This document shows positions 1-11,275 of a stretch of DNA of 64,000 bases, piece by piece. Position 1 is the first letter of the stretch, and every line of letters begins with the position of its first letter. The position numbers and the translations under genes were made by a program. This DNA comes from Augochlora pura (taxonomy: Eukaryota > Arthropoda > Insecta > Hymenoptera > Halictidae), in NCBI RefSeq assembly GCF_028453695.1, contig NC_135772.1, forward strand, positions 14,632,001-14,696,000, given 5' to 3'. The notes under the pieces were generated by a model. It did no database searches and had not been told where the DNA came from. It saw nothing but the letters and a program-made list of their open reading frames with translations.

Positions 1-9
1 CGACGAGTC

Positions 10-79
10 AGTTAAGGTCGAACTCCTGGGACTAGCACTCTTAAGAAAGAGCTCCGTGTTGCTTTGTTCGTTGCTACTG
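10..79 (+). other. probable 5' UTR exon 1 of the OCLP1-like gene
   Basis: The window opens with TCAGTT at 8-13, which matches the arthropod initiator, so transcription could start near 10. The stretch ends in ACTG|GTGAGT, a consensus 5' splice site with GT at 80-81. No open frame starts here, so the exon would be non-coding. It would join the acceptor TTTCAG at 2120-2125, just upstream of the coding start. A TATA box would lie outside the window. The link to the downstream exons is inferred from splice signals only; the exon may also begin further left. Confidence 0.45.
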
Positions 80-405
80 GTGAGTACGATTCCTGCGCAG
101 CACTCAAAAGCCTCCCAGCAGAATTTTTATATCCGTCGTGAAATAAAAAACAAGAACACGAGATAATTATCGAATTCGATTAATTTTAATTATAATAATT
201 CGATGCGCATTTACATTATCATTCATTCAGTGTCTTGTGATTATTTTACAATCTCGGCCAAACGTAGGAATTGAAAACAAATTGGTCTGTTCAGTGCACA
301 AAACTAGTTGAATAGAGAAACTTCGAGCTTGGAAATCTACAATGTAGAAAAATAATTAAGATTTTGTTATTCGCTTCTCAGATATGCAAATTTTATATTT
401 AAATT

Positions 406-475
406 TTATATTTAAATTTTACTGAAATGTGTTTGTATTCTTATATTTAAATTCTACTTAGATGTGTTTGTATTG
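406..475. repeat. 35-bp tandem duplication
   Basis: Two copies start at 406 and 441. Each reads TTATATTTAAATT, then a short variable part, then GATGTGTTTGTATT or AATGTGTTTGTATT. The copies differ at only a few bases, so the duplication is fairly recent. Confidence 0.75.
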
Positions 476-1506
476 TAATGTGTGTACTTTGTAAAAATCA
501 AAAGAATTTCTTTCGAGAAATGAACTGCTTTGACAGGCAAGTGTGTAGTAAACATTTGTGTGCGTCAAGATAAAGTTATTGATAAACGAGTTGAAGATTA
601 TTTGAGATTCAGAACAAATTATTTGAAAAGTGTTCCATAGTAGCAGAAGTTGTTTAGAATAACTTTCTAAATCTCTAATAACACGATCGCTCTGACATAC
701 GATGAACTTTGAACTCACACTCGTCACACGCTGCTATATACTTAAGCGTAATCGGTGAAGAATTCTACATTCAACCAAAGTATTATTCTACACAGGGACG
801 ATTATGCCACTGTTTTAAACCGTCGCTTACGGTCGCCTTCAAGAGCAGTAGATATTGCTACGACGATAGAACATTTTTATTTTCACAAACGTAAAAATTT
901 AAATAAAAGAATCGTAAAAAATTTTATGGCTCAGAGTATGTATGTAAGGTGAATATATTTTAAAAATAGAAGTTGTTTAATGCAGTCATTATTGCGTTCG
1001 AGAAGATAAGGTTAAATCAGCTGATAAGCCGTCTAACATTGAGTAACACATTAACCAGTACTCTCCAAACACGTTTCAAAGTTACACATCTCTGCAATCA
1101 CTGTGCAATCAGTTTAATCACTCTTTTAATAGACCAATGTATCACGGACTAGAAATGAGCCTCGATACATTATTCTTGGCGTAATTTTTACAATTCAGCG
1201 AAACTTTTACGAATCGACGAAACGCTAAGAGTTTTAGCAACCACTTGACAGTCGTTTCACGGGTTGGATTGTTGATACGTTGTTACATGTAGTTTCGACC
1301 GTGTAATACAAGAACGAGTCAGGTCAGTAGTTAATGACTCATTCACGGACACAAATGTACACCGTACTCTCGTGCAAACCTCCCGTGTGTGTTCGTCAGA
1401 TTGCGTAATGAACTGGAATTTCATGAATTTGCAGATGACCTTTGTAAATCCACGCCATTATGGCGCCAAGATCAGATATAATTGTATCAAGAACGGTCTC
1501 TCTTAC

Positions 1507-1525
1507 TCTCTCTCTCTCTCTCTCT
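1507..1525. repeat. (TC)n microsatellite
   Basis: An uninterrupted TC dinucleotide run lies inside a wider pyrimidine-rich stretch that reaches about 1556. Confidence 0.85.
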
Positions 1526-2016
1526 TCCTTCTCGCTTCTTCATCTTCTTTTGCTTCGCCGAACACTCTGACCGAATTACGCGTCCTTCGCGTTGCTTGTG
1601 CTCGCATGTCACGTGTGAAAAACTTGTTATTTGAATTTCATCATGTCCCCAAATAATTTCGTTCTTCGACGTAAAAATCCTTGCAGTTCGAAGCTTCGAA
1701 TACCTGTGAAATCTTTTGAAGGAATTTTGGGAAGCAATAGTTGAATTCATTTCTTCTTTCATTAATTCTAATCAATGGAGGAAGATGTGAGGATATATTC
1801 TACGCAGTTTAAAGTTCCTTGCTGTCTTTAATACAGAGTAGTCTACTTATGACACACATTTCACTTTCACTTAGGTTTCTAAACGATATCGTAACCTATT
1901 TTCAAATTCGTTGACTAAATACACGAAGTCAAAATACACTTAAAGATCATCGTAATTTCGATATTTTAGTTTTTCAAATTCTCGAAGTCTTAGACAGTCA
2001 TTCTGCAGTAATTAAA

Positions 2017-2078
2017 GTTCTAATAAATATTCTAATAATTATACTAATAAATATTCTATAGTTCTAATAAATATACTC
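2017..2078. repeat. short AT-rich tandem repeat
   Basis: Three imperfect units contain CTAATAAATAT, beginning near 2020, 2044 and 2064, just upstream of the exon 2 acceptor. Simple-sequence slippage is the likely origin. Confidence 0.55.
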
Positions 2079-2145
2079 TTATGTTACCAGGACACTACTA
2101 AACAAAAATGAATTTATTGTTTCAGCGTGCAAATTCACATCCAAA

Positions 2146-2562
2146 ATGAGTAAGCTTATGCTGTACATCTTCGCGTCTATGCTAGTTGTAGCAATCGTGT
2201 CAGGAGCATCCACGTCATGCGGCCGTCACGGTGATCCTGTAAGTAGAAAATTACGTTTACTCGTTTAATTGTTATTAGAAGGTGCTAGGAAAGCGATTAG
2301 GCCGCGTTGGTTACTAGAGGTAACGGGACAAAACGTGACGAACTCGCGATTAACAGTGTGCGAACGTTCCGCGGTATCGTTTACTCGACCTGATAAATAC
2401 TAATGCGACTGTACTTTTTCGTTTCAGTGTGTCAGCGACAGCAACTGCTGTTCCGGCATAAAGTGTCACAGGTATGCGAACAGATGTCAAGTTCAGATCA
2501 CGGCGGAGGAGCTAATGAGTCAGCGCGAGAAGATCTTAGGACGTAAGGGCAAGGACTACTGA
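2146..2562 (+). CDS. OCLP1-like inhibitor-cystine-knot secreted peptide (join 2146-2238, 2428-2562)
   Basis: Exon 2 codes from ATG at 2146 (A at -3) to 2238 and is followed by GTAAGT. Exon 3 starts at 2428 after GTTTCAG and stops at TGA 2560-2562. The intron is phase 0 between Pro31 and Cys32, and the product is 75 residues. Residues 4-19 form a hydrophobic signal-peptide core, with cleavage likely at about 19-24. The mature part has exactly six cysteines, at 25, 32, 38, 39, 44 and 51, giving C-X6-C-X5-CC-X4-C-X6-C. This is the classic inhibitor-cystine-knot spacing of omega-conotoxin-like and spider peptides, with expected pairing 1-4, 2-5 and 3-6. A 24-residue charged tail follows and contains Gly-Arg-Lys at 69-71. 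From memory, honeybee OCLP1 is a peptide of this type and size expressed in brain. The target is unknown, and a channel-modulating role is inference. The knot fold is certain enough; the exact ortholog name is less so. Confidence 0.88.
2239..2427 (+). other. intron 2 of the OCLP1-like gene
   Basis: A 189-bp phase-0 intron bounded by CCT|GTAAGT and GTTTCAG|TGT. It falls between the first and second cysteines of the knot. Both splice sites are near consensus, and joining them yields the uninterrupted cysteine framework. Confidence 0.85.
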
Positions 2563-2950
2563 TACCTGTACCGAGCATGAACTATTCTAAGTCTCGCCGA
2601 AATCAAAGAGAATAGATGAAACTTTCCAATAGCAAATGAAAATTTAATGATCTGAGATAACAAGCACAGCGCTCGACAGATTTTTGGACCTTAAGATCTT
2701 AGCTGTAAAAGTTTATACAAATATTCGCTTTTCTCGAGTTTGGAATTCTTTTATAAATACTCAATTTTCTTGTCATTGGTATTCTTTTATAAATTTTGAA
2801 TTTTCTTATCTTTGGTATTCTTTATAGAAATATTTATTTTTCACGTTTTTGGTATCCTGTAGAAAAGTGATACATCGATGTGCGTACAATATTTGCCACT
2901 ATTATGAGATTACATACAATTTAAGAAATTAAAAGGTGTTTCAGAAGACA
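2563..2950 (+). other. 3' UTR of the OCLP1-like gene
   Basis: AT-rich non-coding sequence runs from the stop codon to a poly(A) signal variant. The actual cleavage site is not visible; it would fall 10-30 bases after 2933. Confidence 0.5.
2928..2933 (+). terminator. candidate poly(A) signal ATTAAA
   Basis: ATTAAA lies about 365 bases after the stop codon and is followed by GT/T-rich sequence (GGTGTTTC, GCGTTTTTATT) suited to a downstream element. No AATAAA is closer to the stop. Confidence 0.45.
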
Positions 2951-3593
2951 ATTGCGTTTTTATTATTAATCCTGCACGTTACATTTTACCGCTGCCATCA
3001 TGATTTCATTATTTCTCGAAATATTGAAAAATTCTAAAAGCGTTCGGTTTCAGTTTTTTGTATATTTAACATTTTTTCGTGTAGTGAAATTTACGTATTT
3101 ACATTAATTTTTTATCTAGAGAAACGACTAATTTAATGATCATATTTCGTATAAGAAATGTAATATTATTATATGATATGTAAATGGCAAACAAATCGCC
3201 GATCTCGCAGCTAATATTACTCTCTGGCTATTTATTAGCTAGTAATATAGAAATATTATAGAAATCATAATATAGAAATACATACATCAATTCCGCTATT
3301 CGGTATAATACTAAAATTGAATACACGATAAATTCTATACACCGGAGCGAAATTCTCCGCAATTTAACGCATCGAAAATGCTTGTTTTCTATTTGTCCAG
3401 TAACGTACCGTAATTTCTCCAACATATCCAAGTTTCGTTCTCGCTGTATAGAATTACCATCAGCTTCTTATTATTGCCTGAAATAATGATTTATTATGCA
3501 CGAATGGACAAATTGGTGTTTTTTTCGTAGACAGAACTCATTTCCACATTTTCTTCTCGCAGGTATTAATACATTATGACAAAATATACGATC

Positions 3594-3750
3594 GTATAAT
3601 TGGCAATGAGTTATGGTATTTTAAAGTTGTTGAAGATTACTACTTTTACACTTCTTTCATTATGAATAAAATCCATGATAGTATAACTGGCAATGAGTTT
3701 ACAGTATTTCAAAGTTATTCAAGATCGCCACTTTTAAGCTTATTATATTT
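3594..3750. repeat. imperfect 87-bp tandem duplication
   Basis: GTATAATTGGCAATGAGTT at 3594 recurs as GTATAACTGGCAATGAGTT at 3681. The following bases align over about 70 positions (TATTTTAAAGTTGTT against TATTTCAAAGTTATT, then CACTTTTA-like parts). Divergence is moderate. Confidence 0.65.
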
Positions 3751-4605
3751 TAAATGAATAATCACCATAACAATTTTATAAAATCTCCTACATCCTAAAC
3801 AATGAATGCGTCACATCTGTTTGTAAATATTATTGGTGCTGTTCAAGAAATAAAATCTTATATCTTTCAATATTTCGAAACAAAAAAAAAAGATGAATTT
3901 TCGTCTTAATTGTAGATTTCATAATCGTGGATTTCGTTTTTGCTACAAACATTGTTCTAGCCACCGAATAGCATTTTTTTTATGATATTCTGGATCTCGT
4001 AAAATACTTTAAGAAAATATAAATTAACAGCAAGAGATGCGCGCAACGTCTAATTATTTCCAACAGCGAAATATCTCGGAGAGAAGTTTTTCCAGGAAAC
4101 GAAACTGGCCGAGCCCGATAGATCGTATTCGGAGTTCTCGTTCGGGTGGTAGAGGTCACGATTATTAAGTCCACGCTTTATCCTTATCAGCCGGTGCGAG
4201 ATTAGAACATTTTATTTCTCCGGGTCGGGACGCATCGCGCGATAATGCAACGGCGTGGCACATTCGTCGCCGCGGCACGAGAAGCTCGCCGCGTCGTCGT
4301 ATTCGACGAGGGATGCGTGCGCGGACGGAACAGGCTACTCGGAAAAGAAACATTTTCGAAAAAAATTATAGTCTATCGACCATGTAATTGTGCTCCCCTG
4401 GAAATTAAGCGGCGTTCAATTGCGTTCTGTGCCATATTGCACGATCGCGTGCGCGCTCCCGCTCGCGTATCGCCTTTAAATTCGCTATCTTGTCCAGCGT
4501 TACGGTCGTCCGTTAAAACGTGATCCTTGGCTCGATAGAAAGAGTCCACCCACCGGTCGCCGCGGCTCGCTGTAAAAATCCAGCGTGTTAAATAAAGCTG
4601 CTCCC

Positions 4606-4620
4606 GGGGGGGGGGGGGGG
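4606..4620. repeat. G15 homopolymer
   Basis: Fifteen consecutive G follow CTCCC. Confidence 0.9.
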
Positions 4621-5063
4621 CAGAAAGAGAGCCCTCTTTAATCGCCTCGACTTATCTTTCGATAAACTCGAACCCCGATCGACCACACGCGGATTAATCG
4701 ACGCCGGTGCTGGTTCTTGGATTTCTTTACGTAGAATTGACGTTATTGTCGGAACCTAACGATGATTTCGACTTTTTCATAGTCATCGTAAACGCGGTAG
4801 TGGATTCGGTTAGGGTGGATAGCCAATTACTATGCCTACAGTTTATTTTCTAGCAAAATTATCATTATATTTGTCGAATTTTAAATAAATTCAATTAACA
4901 ACTTATTTGTCAAAATCGAACATGTAAGGAGACCAATGTTTTCTTAAATTACCACAAATATTATTTCAGTAAAATAAAGCATTCTCTATAGGATACAATG
5001 TCAATTGTATCGATAAAGAGAATTCGGATTACAGAAAAGCAAATCTCAAAATCTCTTATTCTT

Positions 5064-5130
5064 AAAACACAAAGAAACATCAACGCATATTACTAAAACA
5101 CAAAGAAACATCAACGCATATTACTAAAAC
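5064..5130. repeat. 31-bp tandem duplication
   Basis: Two essentially identical 31-bp units start at 5064 and 5095 (AAAACACAAAGAAACATCAA and so on), with a partial third (AAAAC). Near identity implies a recent duplication or polymorphic repeat. Confidence 0.85.
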
Positions 5131-6069
5131 CCTAAGAACATTTCCACTTTATTTTCACCGTAAAGAATTTCCCAAGCAATTGCTCGAATCCGTTCCTTGT
5201 TCCGATTAAGATAAAATAATCCATTAAAAAACTGGGTTTCATCTTTCCGAAGACCAACGTCGACGTACCTCGGTCATATAATTTCAATAGTAATTACGAG
5301 GACTAGTTTTAAAGAAATAATTGAGAAATAATATAGAAATGTAATTGAATGACACAAATAAGCGTTCCGGGGTCTTTTACAAACCGCGAACGAATCGGAA
5401 AAGTTTCGAGCAGAAAAGCCGGCGCGCGCGTACCAAGAAATGCCCGGTCTCTTCTATCGAAATATTACCCTATCGACCGTTTAAGAGCCTACCTAATTTC
5501 GAAAAGTAGACGTACTTTGATTCAAAGACTGAAAGCTTCTTGTGTTCGTTATACGATATTTCCGCCGCGTTTCAATCTCATTAACTTCAGCTTAAAGTTA
5601 AGCGCCTCGACTCTTTTACACCGTGTCGTCTTTGTTCCCTGACCATCATCGCCGGGGTTTTCAGACAAAGTTCTTTCCGCCGTGAAAGAACACGCCCGGT
5701 GTCCGAAAAAAGAGGCACGCGACTGAAAGACGGTGTACTTAAATCGGAAACGCTAATGGAGAAAGATGAAACGGCGCTTTTTCGGGCGCGTTAAACGACA
5801 TTTTAAACCTTTCGCTGTCCATTAAAAATGGACCGAGGGCTGTTCAATTCTTTGCCCGGATTAGACTGCCTCCCACGGCGAACAGCAAATACCAGAAACA
5901 TCCGGACGATCAGTTTGCAGAAACTGAGAGCAAGCAAAAAGTTCTTTAACTCCGTGAGAGGTCCATTAAGTCACAAAAGTGAATATCCGTTTTAGCTATA
6001 TTAATTTTCATAGGCTGTCTTTTAATATGCCTCCATTACTTTCAATTATTATTACTTAGTTCATTGTTG

Positions 6070-6084
6070 TATATATATATATAT
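6070..6084. repeat. (TA)n microsatellite
   Basis: A short TA run lies inside a longer AT-only region that reaches about 6135. Confidence 0.8.
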
Positions 6085-7038
6085 TAATAAAAATATATTA
6101 CTACTAATACTAATTATATATTATAGATAATATTAATATATTACAGTTAAAAATAACATATTAAAGCTAACAGGTAAAATGAAGTCTCACTATTTCATAA
6201 CACTCTAACGTAGAAGTTGAATAGAATAATTTTATTATAGAACTTTTTCAATATAATAATTTTATTAAAAAAGTAAAACGTCTGCTCTGAATGGACTTTT
6301 TAGTAGACCTACTGTAATCACTTAATTCCCATCTGCTCAAAGCGTGTACATGTCAATACGCGGATGACATTTGACATGCTACCTTGAATTGATAAGATCG
6401 ATTGATACGCCATGCAAACAATCGCGCCTGGTTAAGATTTGTTTTAATCCGGCAATCGTATTTTATCCACTTTCTTCGGGGATGATCCCTTAATTTTAAT
6501 TTTCCCCAATCTCTAATCGCGGCACCGTTGATAAGGCGGGAAAAAAATCCTACGCGAGGTATCGAAGGCAAAGGCGTCACCGTGCAAATATTTGCTCGAT
6601 ATACATTATCATGCTCCAGCTTAATCGCCATATGTTCTACTCTCATACTTTATGGTACACCTTCTGTCTTACAGTTAGATACGACGCACGCTCGCGCACG
6701 TGAAAACGCTCCAGTTTTCGAATAACATTATCGCGGCCGACCATTCTAAGCTCCGTTCAATTATGCCGCACTTTCTTAACGATCATCCTTTACTTTGGAA
6801 ATTACATTTCTGCTCTTCGTTTGCTCCTCGGTTTAAACCTTAATTGAAATTTTACGGCGACTCCTGCTGGGAATTGGGTTAGTTACAAAATGGTAACAAA
6901 TATTCTTGTATTATCGTTATCCCGACAAATTGAAGAATTATACAAATCTAAGGGCAGCAACAATGCGGAGAGTTCGAAATGAAAGGATTTCATATAAATT
7001 TTTAGTACAAATTGGTTATTATAATTTTGATAATTGCA

Positions 7039-7150
7039 TAATTTTTATAATTACTTTATAATTTTATAATTTTTATAATTGCTTCATAATTTCGTAATTT
7101 TTATAATTGCCTTGAAATTTCATAATTTTTATAATTAGTTTAAAATTTTT
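7039..7150. repeat. four 28-bp tandem units
   Basis: Units start at 7039, 7067, 7095 and 7123. Each begins TAATTTTTATAATT, and each has exactly 28 bases with variable second halves. A partial unit precedes them. Confidence 0.8.
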
Positions 7151-7404
7151 TTAAAGTGAACATTGACAATCATAGAATTTCTTCTGAAGCAACAATTGTA
7201 TACTAACAAATGTAAAGATGTTATTACACTGTTCCAATTCGTACTTCCTCTATTAGGTAACGTTAGAAATGCACGAACGTCCGTAATGATTTTTCGAAAA
7301 TTTTGAACAAGTTACAGCCGTTTTTAGAGTTCCCGTAACTTTCGTCCCAAAAAGGGGATGATTTAATTAATTGCTCATGCTCCGTAATAAGTACCTTAAT
7401 GAGG

Positions 7405-7440
7405 TATAAAAACAGAATTTTTGGAAGCTTTAGTCATTAG
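7405..7440 (+). promoter_or_regulatory. possible TATA plus initiator core promoter
   Basis: TATAAAAAC begins at 7405, and TCATT with its A at 7436 lies 31 bases downstream, the correct spacing for an insect TATA/initiator pair. No downstream open frame or splice donor confirms a transcript, and such pairs occur by chance in AT-rich DNA. Confidence 0.2.
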
Positions 7441-8460
7441 TTTCAAGTACTAATTTTTGGATCCGTATTTACGATAATTAAAATGTATTAAACAAGCCCA
7501 AAATTGGCTTCGGTAAGAATGTTAACAGCCACTCGTATCTTTTATTTGGGAAATAAATTCATGCAGCGCCGATTTTTTAAACAAATTTTTCGATAAATTA
7601 AATTCGATATTTATTTAACTGCGGAGGGCTGATTATTTGATATAATTCATTATTTTTCTGTAGGAAAATATTTTCATGGTCTTTTTATAAGAATCTTTAT
7701 TCATATAATATCATTGTTGTAACGTAGATTGTACAGTATAGTAGATTGTATTATATAATTCTACATAGTTTCTCGGATTGTATTTAGATATTTGATGGCA
7801 CTGCATAAGTTTCTTGAATAAAATATAACCAGGTACTTTATTGCAGAAAGCTATAAAATATTCCTATATAATTAACATGAGACCTTTATTTGATCTTCAA
7901 ACAAACTATTCAATTATTATTAAACTGCGGACGTCATGCATTTATGGCAAACCGGATTAGATGCATTTTAAAGTATATTAATCATATACATTATAATAGA
8001 AACATTTTAAAGTATATTAATAATTATCAATTACATCACTGCCATAATCAAAATCATATCAGTTTAAAATCAGACTTTGTTGAATACACCCCACAGTCCC
8101 TAAAAGACAAAGAAAGCTTCACTTTCCACACCGACCCTCCCCTCTTGTCATAAAATTGATGGCTCGAATCATTTGCAGCGACCAGTGACAGCGATATTCC
8201 GACAGCCAGAAATTGCGGCCGGAAATAAATTTCATCATCAACGCGGTCGCTACGTCCTTTCCACCTCGCCGGAATCACTCAAAAATTAACACCGCGACGT
8301 CGCTATAATTTTTTTCAGCGTTCCGATATCCCGGCCGTTTATCTCGTCACATGAAGGCAAAGAACGTCAACGTGGACAGCTACTCGACAACGGAATATAA
8401 ATTAGCGCGAAAGCTCTAATCACACGGTCGCTAATCCAGCCTCGGCAGACATCGGAGGAG

Positions 8461-8463
<3 letters not shown>

Positions 8464-8499
<36 letters not shown>

Positions 8500-8522
8500 G
8501 CGGGGGGGGGGGGGGGGGGGGG
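8464..8522. repeat. 59-bp nearly pure poly(G) tract
   Basis: G35, then A-G-C at 8499-8501, then G21. The sequence could form stacked G-quadruplexes, and its exact length is vulnerable to sequencing error. Confidence 0.85.
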
Positions 8523-9004
8523 TGTATAGAGGAGGGGACAAGCAGAACCGTAGGTGAGAGAGTCGGTGGTCCTGGGTGGAGGTGAGCGAATCGGCGCGAA
8601 AGCTGGCAGCCGAAATCGTCGTCGTGTCGCGTCGCGGCGGCAAAGAACAGCAGATATAACGTTCAGGCGGTGGGCAGGAACAGAGGAAACGGTGCTGGAG
8701 ACAAACGGTAAGCCGAGGAAAGCACTCGACGCGAGTCGAGTGTCCCTTTTCGTGGTTCCTTTCAAGTTCTCTTCCGGGAGCCAAGCCGAGTCCTCCACTG
8801 CTTTTAAGCTCGTTCTCGTTCGACCGAGGAGCGAGAAGCTGTGGCAAGCAGCTCGGATGCCAAGAGACAGGTTTTCGGCACAATGCCTTTAGGAGCCGGT
8901 TACCAGATGCATCAGAAACAGGGCCGGGGTCGACGAGGCTGCGAGCTTCCTTTCTCTTTCTCTCTTCGGGGCACACATCGGAGGGGCCGAGGGTGGACGG
9001 AAGT

Positions 9005-9007
<3 letters not shown>

Positions 9008-9046
<39 letters not shown>

Positions 9047-9060
9047 TTCTCGCTCTCTTT
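9008..9060. repeat. (CT)n microsatellite, imperfect
   Basis: A pure CT run to about 9037 is followed by CTTT and CGCT interruptions. Confidence 0.85.
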
Positions 9061-9780
9061 GGTCTGGAAAAACGTCGAAAGGACTTAAGTCCGCCACCCA
9101 GCCTCCGAGGAGAACCGCGAACAAGCGGCAACCGAGAAGGAGGCACGAGATAATGCGGCTGGCACGCCGTAAACATTCGCGGGCACAATATGAAAACATT
9201 ATCGGAGGTAAGCCGGTAGGCACACAGCAATGTGCTGAGCTTAGCTCGAGAGAGGCTGCGCTGCAGCGGCCACCTCTCAGTACGCCCGGTGCACTGCCAC
9301 GTCAGGATGTCAGGATTTCAGGCAGGTACTCGTTCGCCGGATTCACGTGGTCGAAAACCACTCCCCGGGCAGGGTGGAAGGACAAGGGCCGACGCGAAGG
9401 AGAATATGCGGAATTTTCGGCGTGTGGGTCGGCCTGGCGCGCGCTGCTCGTTGCTCGCTGCTCGGTGCTCGGTGCTGCTGCTGCTGCTGCTGGTTGATGC
9501 TCGCTGGCTGCTGGCTGCTGCAAGCGCCGCCGCGCCCACCTAACCGCTGAATCCGTTGATGAAACTGACGCCGAGTTTTTGCGAAATTGTTCCTTAACTC
9601 GCCGGGAAGGCCGCGGGAAATTCGGGGATAATCGAGACCGCGCGGAATTGAAACGCCGCACCGCACCGCCGCGCCGTGCCGTGCCCCGCCGTAAGTCGCC
9701 CAACCCGCTGCGGATGGTTTGTCCAATCTTGATGAGCTGAAGTCAATTCTCGCGGATCTCGTCACCGGCGAGGATGTATA

Positions 9781-11260
9781 ATGGACCTGTAGAGTTAAAG
9801 AACTATTATGGTTTATTGCCTCGGGAAATGCGTTCTTGTTTGAAAAATATATTTGGATAGGACTTGCGAATAATTAAAACACATGAGTTCTGACGGTGCT
9901 GCTCCGTCGCTTTTGTGAAATTTTCGCTTAATTTTGAGTCCAGTATTGCCACAACATGGAGGAATTTATTATCCTTCAGAGCGTCTTCTGGTATTTATAT
10001 TTACATTAGCACATAGATAAATGTTTTCAGTGTGCAAAAATAAAGAATTTTTTTGTATTCATTAAAATAAAATGTATTTTTCATATAATTTTAATTTGTT
10101 AAGAACCCTATAAAGAAACAAGGACGCTAAAAATAAAATAAAATCCTAACGTGATCTTTGCAAGTGAAATGAAATTTCAGTTTCATTTTTGCTTTAACAA
10201 TTTTTCTCGACAGGTACAGTCGAAACTTACGTCAAAGATCTGATTCTCCAATGATCAAACAAATCTACATTTCTTGTCATTCAAGTTCTCCACTGTCAGC
10301 CCGAGTCATTTTCGAAAAATTATCCCAACGTTTCGTTAGCATTGCGGCGAGGTTCGACAGGAGATAGAGTGGCACACTGATACTGTTGCGTGTCGCGCGG
10401 TGATTCACTATTAAAATGCACGCTGCTCATGTTCCGGATCAATAGCCGCCAACCAGAGATTTTAATTGGTCAGTTGAACAGATTGAGTTCAGGTAGTCTA
10501 CTGTACTCTATTGATATTTCTAGGGTAGTTCATCTTTTATTGTTCTACGTATTTTCAGATCGAGCATCCGCGTTAGCAGAAATAACAAGCACAGACATCG
10601 AATATATCCTTCGATTTTAGGTTCATCTACTTCTTCATATCATTCTTTTATATTCATCTTTCAACATTCATCCTTCAATATTCATTTTTCGATATTCATC
10701 TCTTTTTAGATAGACATTCACTGTCACACGAAAATCTAGCTTTTTTGGTAAAAAATTATGAACATAATACTGTTACAAATTAAAGGATTTCTTCAATACA
10801 TAAATATCCTGTAAAATGTATTAAAACTCGTGAAAGTATGCTATTTAAAATTAAAACATTTTAAACATTAACCTTAAAGTTCCTAACGAAAGGGAGGCTC
10901 GTCAAATCCATAGGATTAACAATGATAAATTAAGCCGAGATCCTTTGCCTAGATTTTTATATATAAAGTAGAGTGAATACTTACATACTAAAATTTTGAA
11001 CAATTTCTTGCAATCGAGAAATCCGTTCCATTTACCATTGTTAGGTTTGTAGGTCGACTAGCCCCACCCCTTCAGAGTTCTAAGATTGAAACAATTATAA
11101 TAGCTCAATTGTGTTTCCTAATTTTTAATTCAAGATTTAGCACTTTTTTACAGCGTTACTTCAAAAATTTCATCCTTATTATTGTGCTTTAATAAATTGT
11201 TATACGTTAAACAAATTCTTTGTACGTTTTATTCGACGGAATAAAAATAATGAGCTCAAA
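9781..11260. other. AT-rich spacer
   Basis: No gene signal on either strand. The only structure I see is a 14-bp tandem repeat at 10651-10706. Confidence 0.5.
10651..10706. repeat. four 14-bp tandem units
   Basis: TATTCATCTTTCAA, CATTCATCCTTCAA, TATTCATTTTTCGA and TATTCATCTCTTTT follow one another without gaps. Confidence 0.8.
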
Positions 11261-11275
11261 GGAGAACGCATAAGC

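Larger units (their letters stand above)
80..2125 (+). other. putative intron 1 (5' UTR intron) of the OCLP1-like gene
   Basis: AT-rich stretch bounded by GTGAGT at 80 and TTTCAG at 2120-2125. It holds a 35-bp tandem duplication (406-475), a TC microsatellite (1507-1525) and short AT-rich repeats containing CTAATAAATAT (2017-2078). I see no coding signal on either strand; the open frames here are short and have low-complexity composition. Confidence 0.4.
2951..8300. other. AT-rich intergenic spacer
   Basis: No supportable gene. It holds an 87-bp duplication (3594-3750), a G15 run (4606-4620), a 31-bp duplication (5064-5130), a TA microsatellite (6070-6084), four 28-bp tandem units (7039-7150), a possible core promoter (7405-7440) and two copies of CATTTTAAAGTATATTAAT (7964 and 8003). 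The 4.1-4.6 and 5.3-5.9 kb parts are richer in CpG, but I recognise nothing in them. Confidence 0.6.
8300..9780. other. GC/CpG-rich island with low-complexity tracts
   Basis: A marked rise in GC contrasts with AT-rich flanks. It holds a 59-bp G tract, a CT microsatellite and CTG/GCT repeats (about 9460-9530). Possible 5' splice sites are AAACG|GTAAGC near 8710 and GGAG|GTAAGC near 9209. The overlapping frames here (up to about 218 codons) are proline, serine or alanine runs produced by the repeats and are not credible proteins. It may be a promoter or 5' exon region, strand unknown. Confidence 0.4.

Noticed and set aside
8367..9703. Numerous long frames on both strands around the G tract and CT repeat
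   Set aside because: They consist of Pro, Ser, Leu, Arg-Glu or Ala runs produced by the repeats, overlap on both strands and show no domain.
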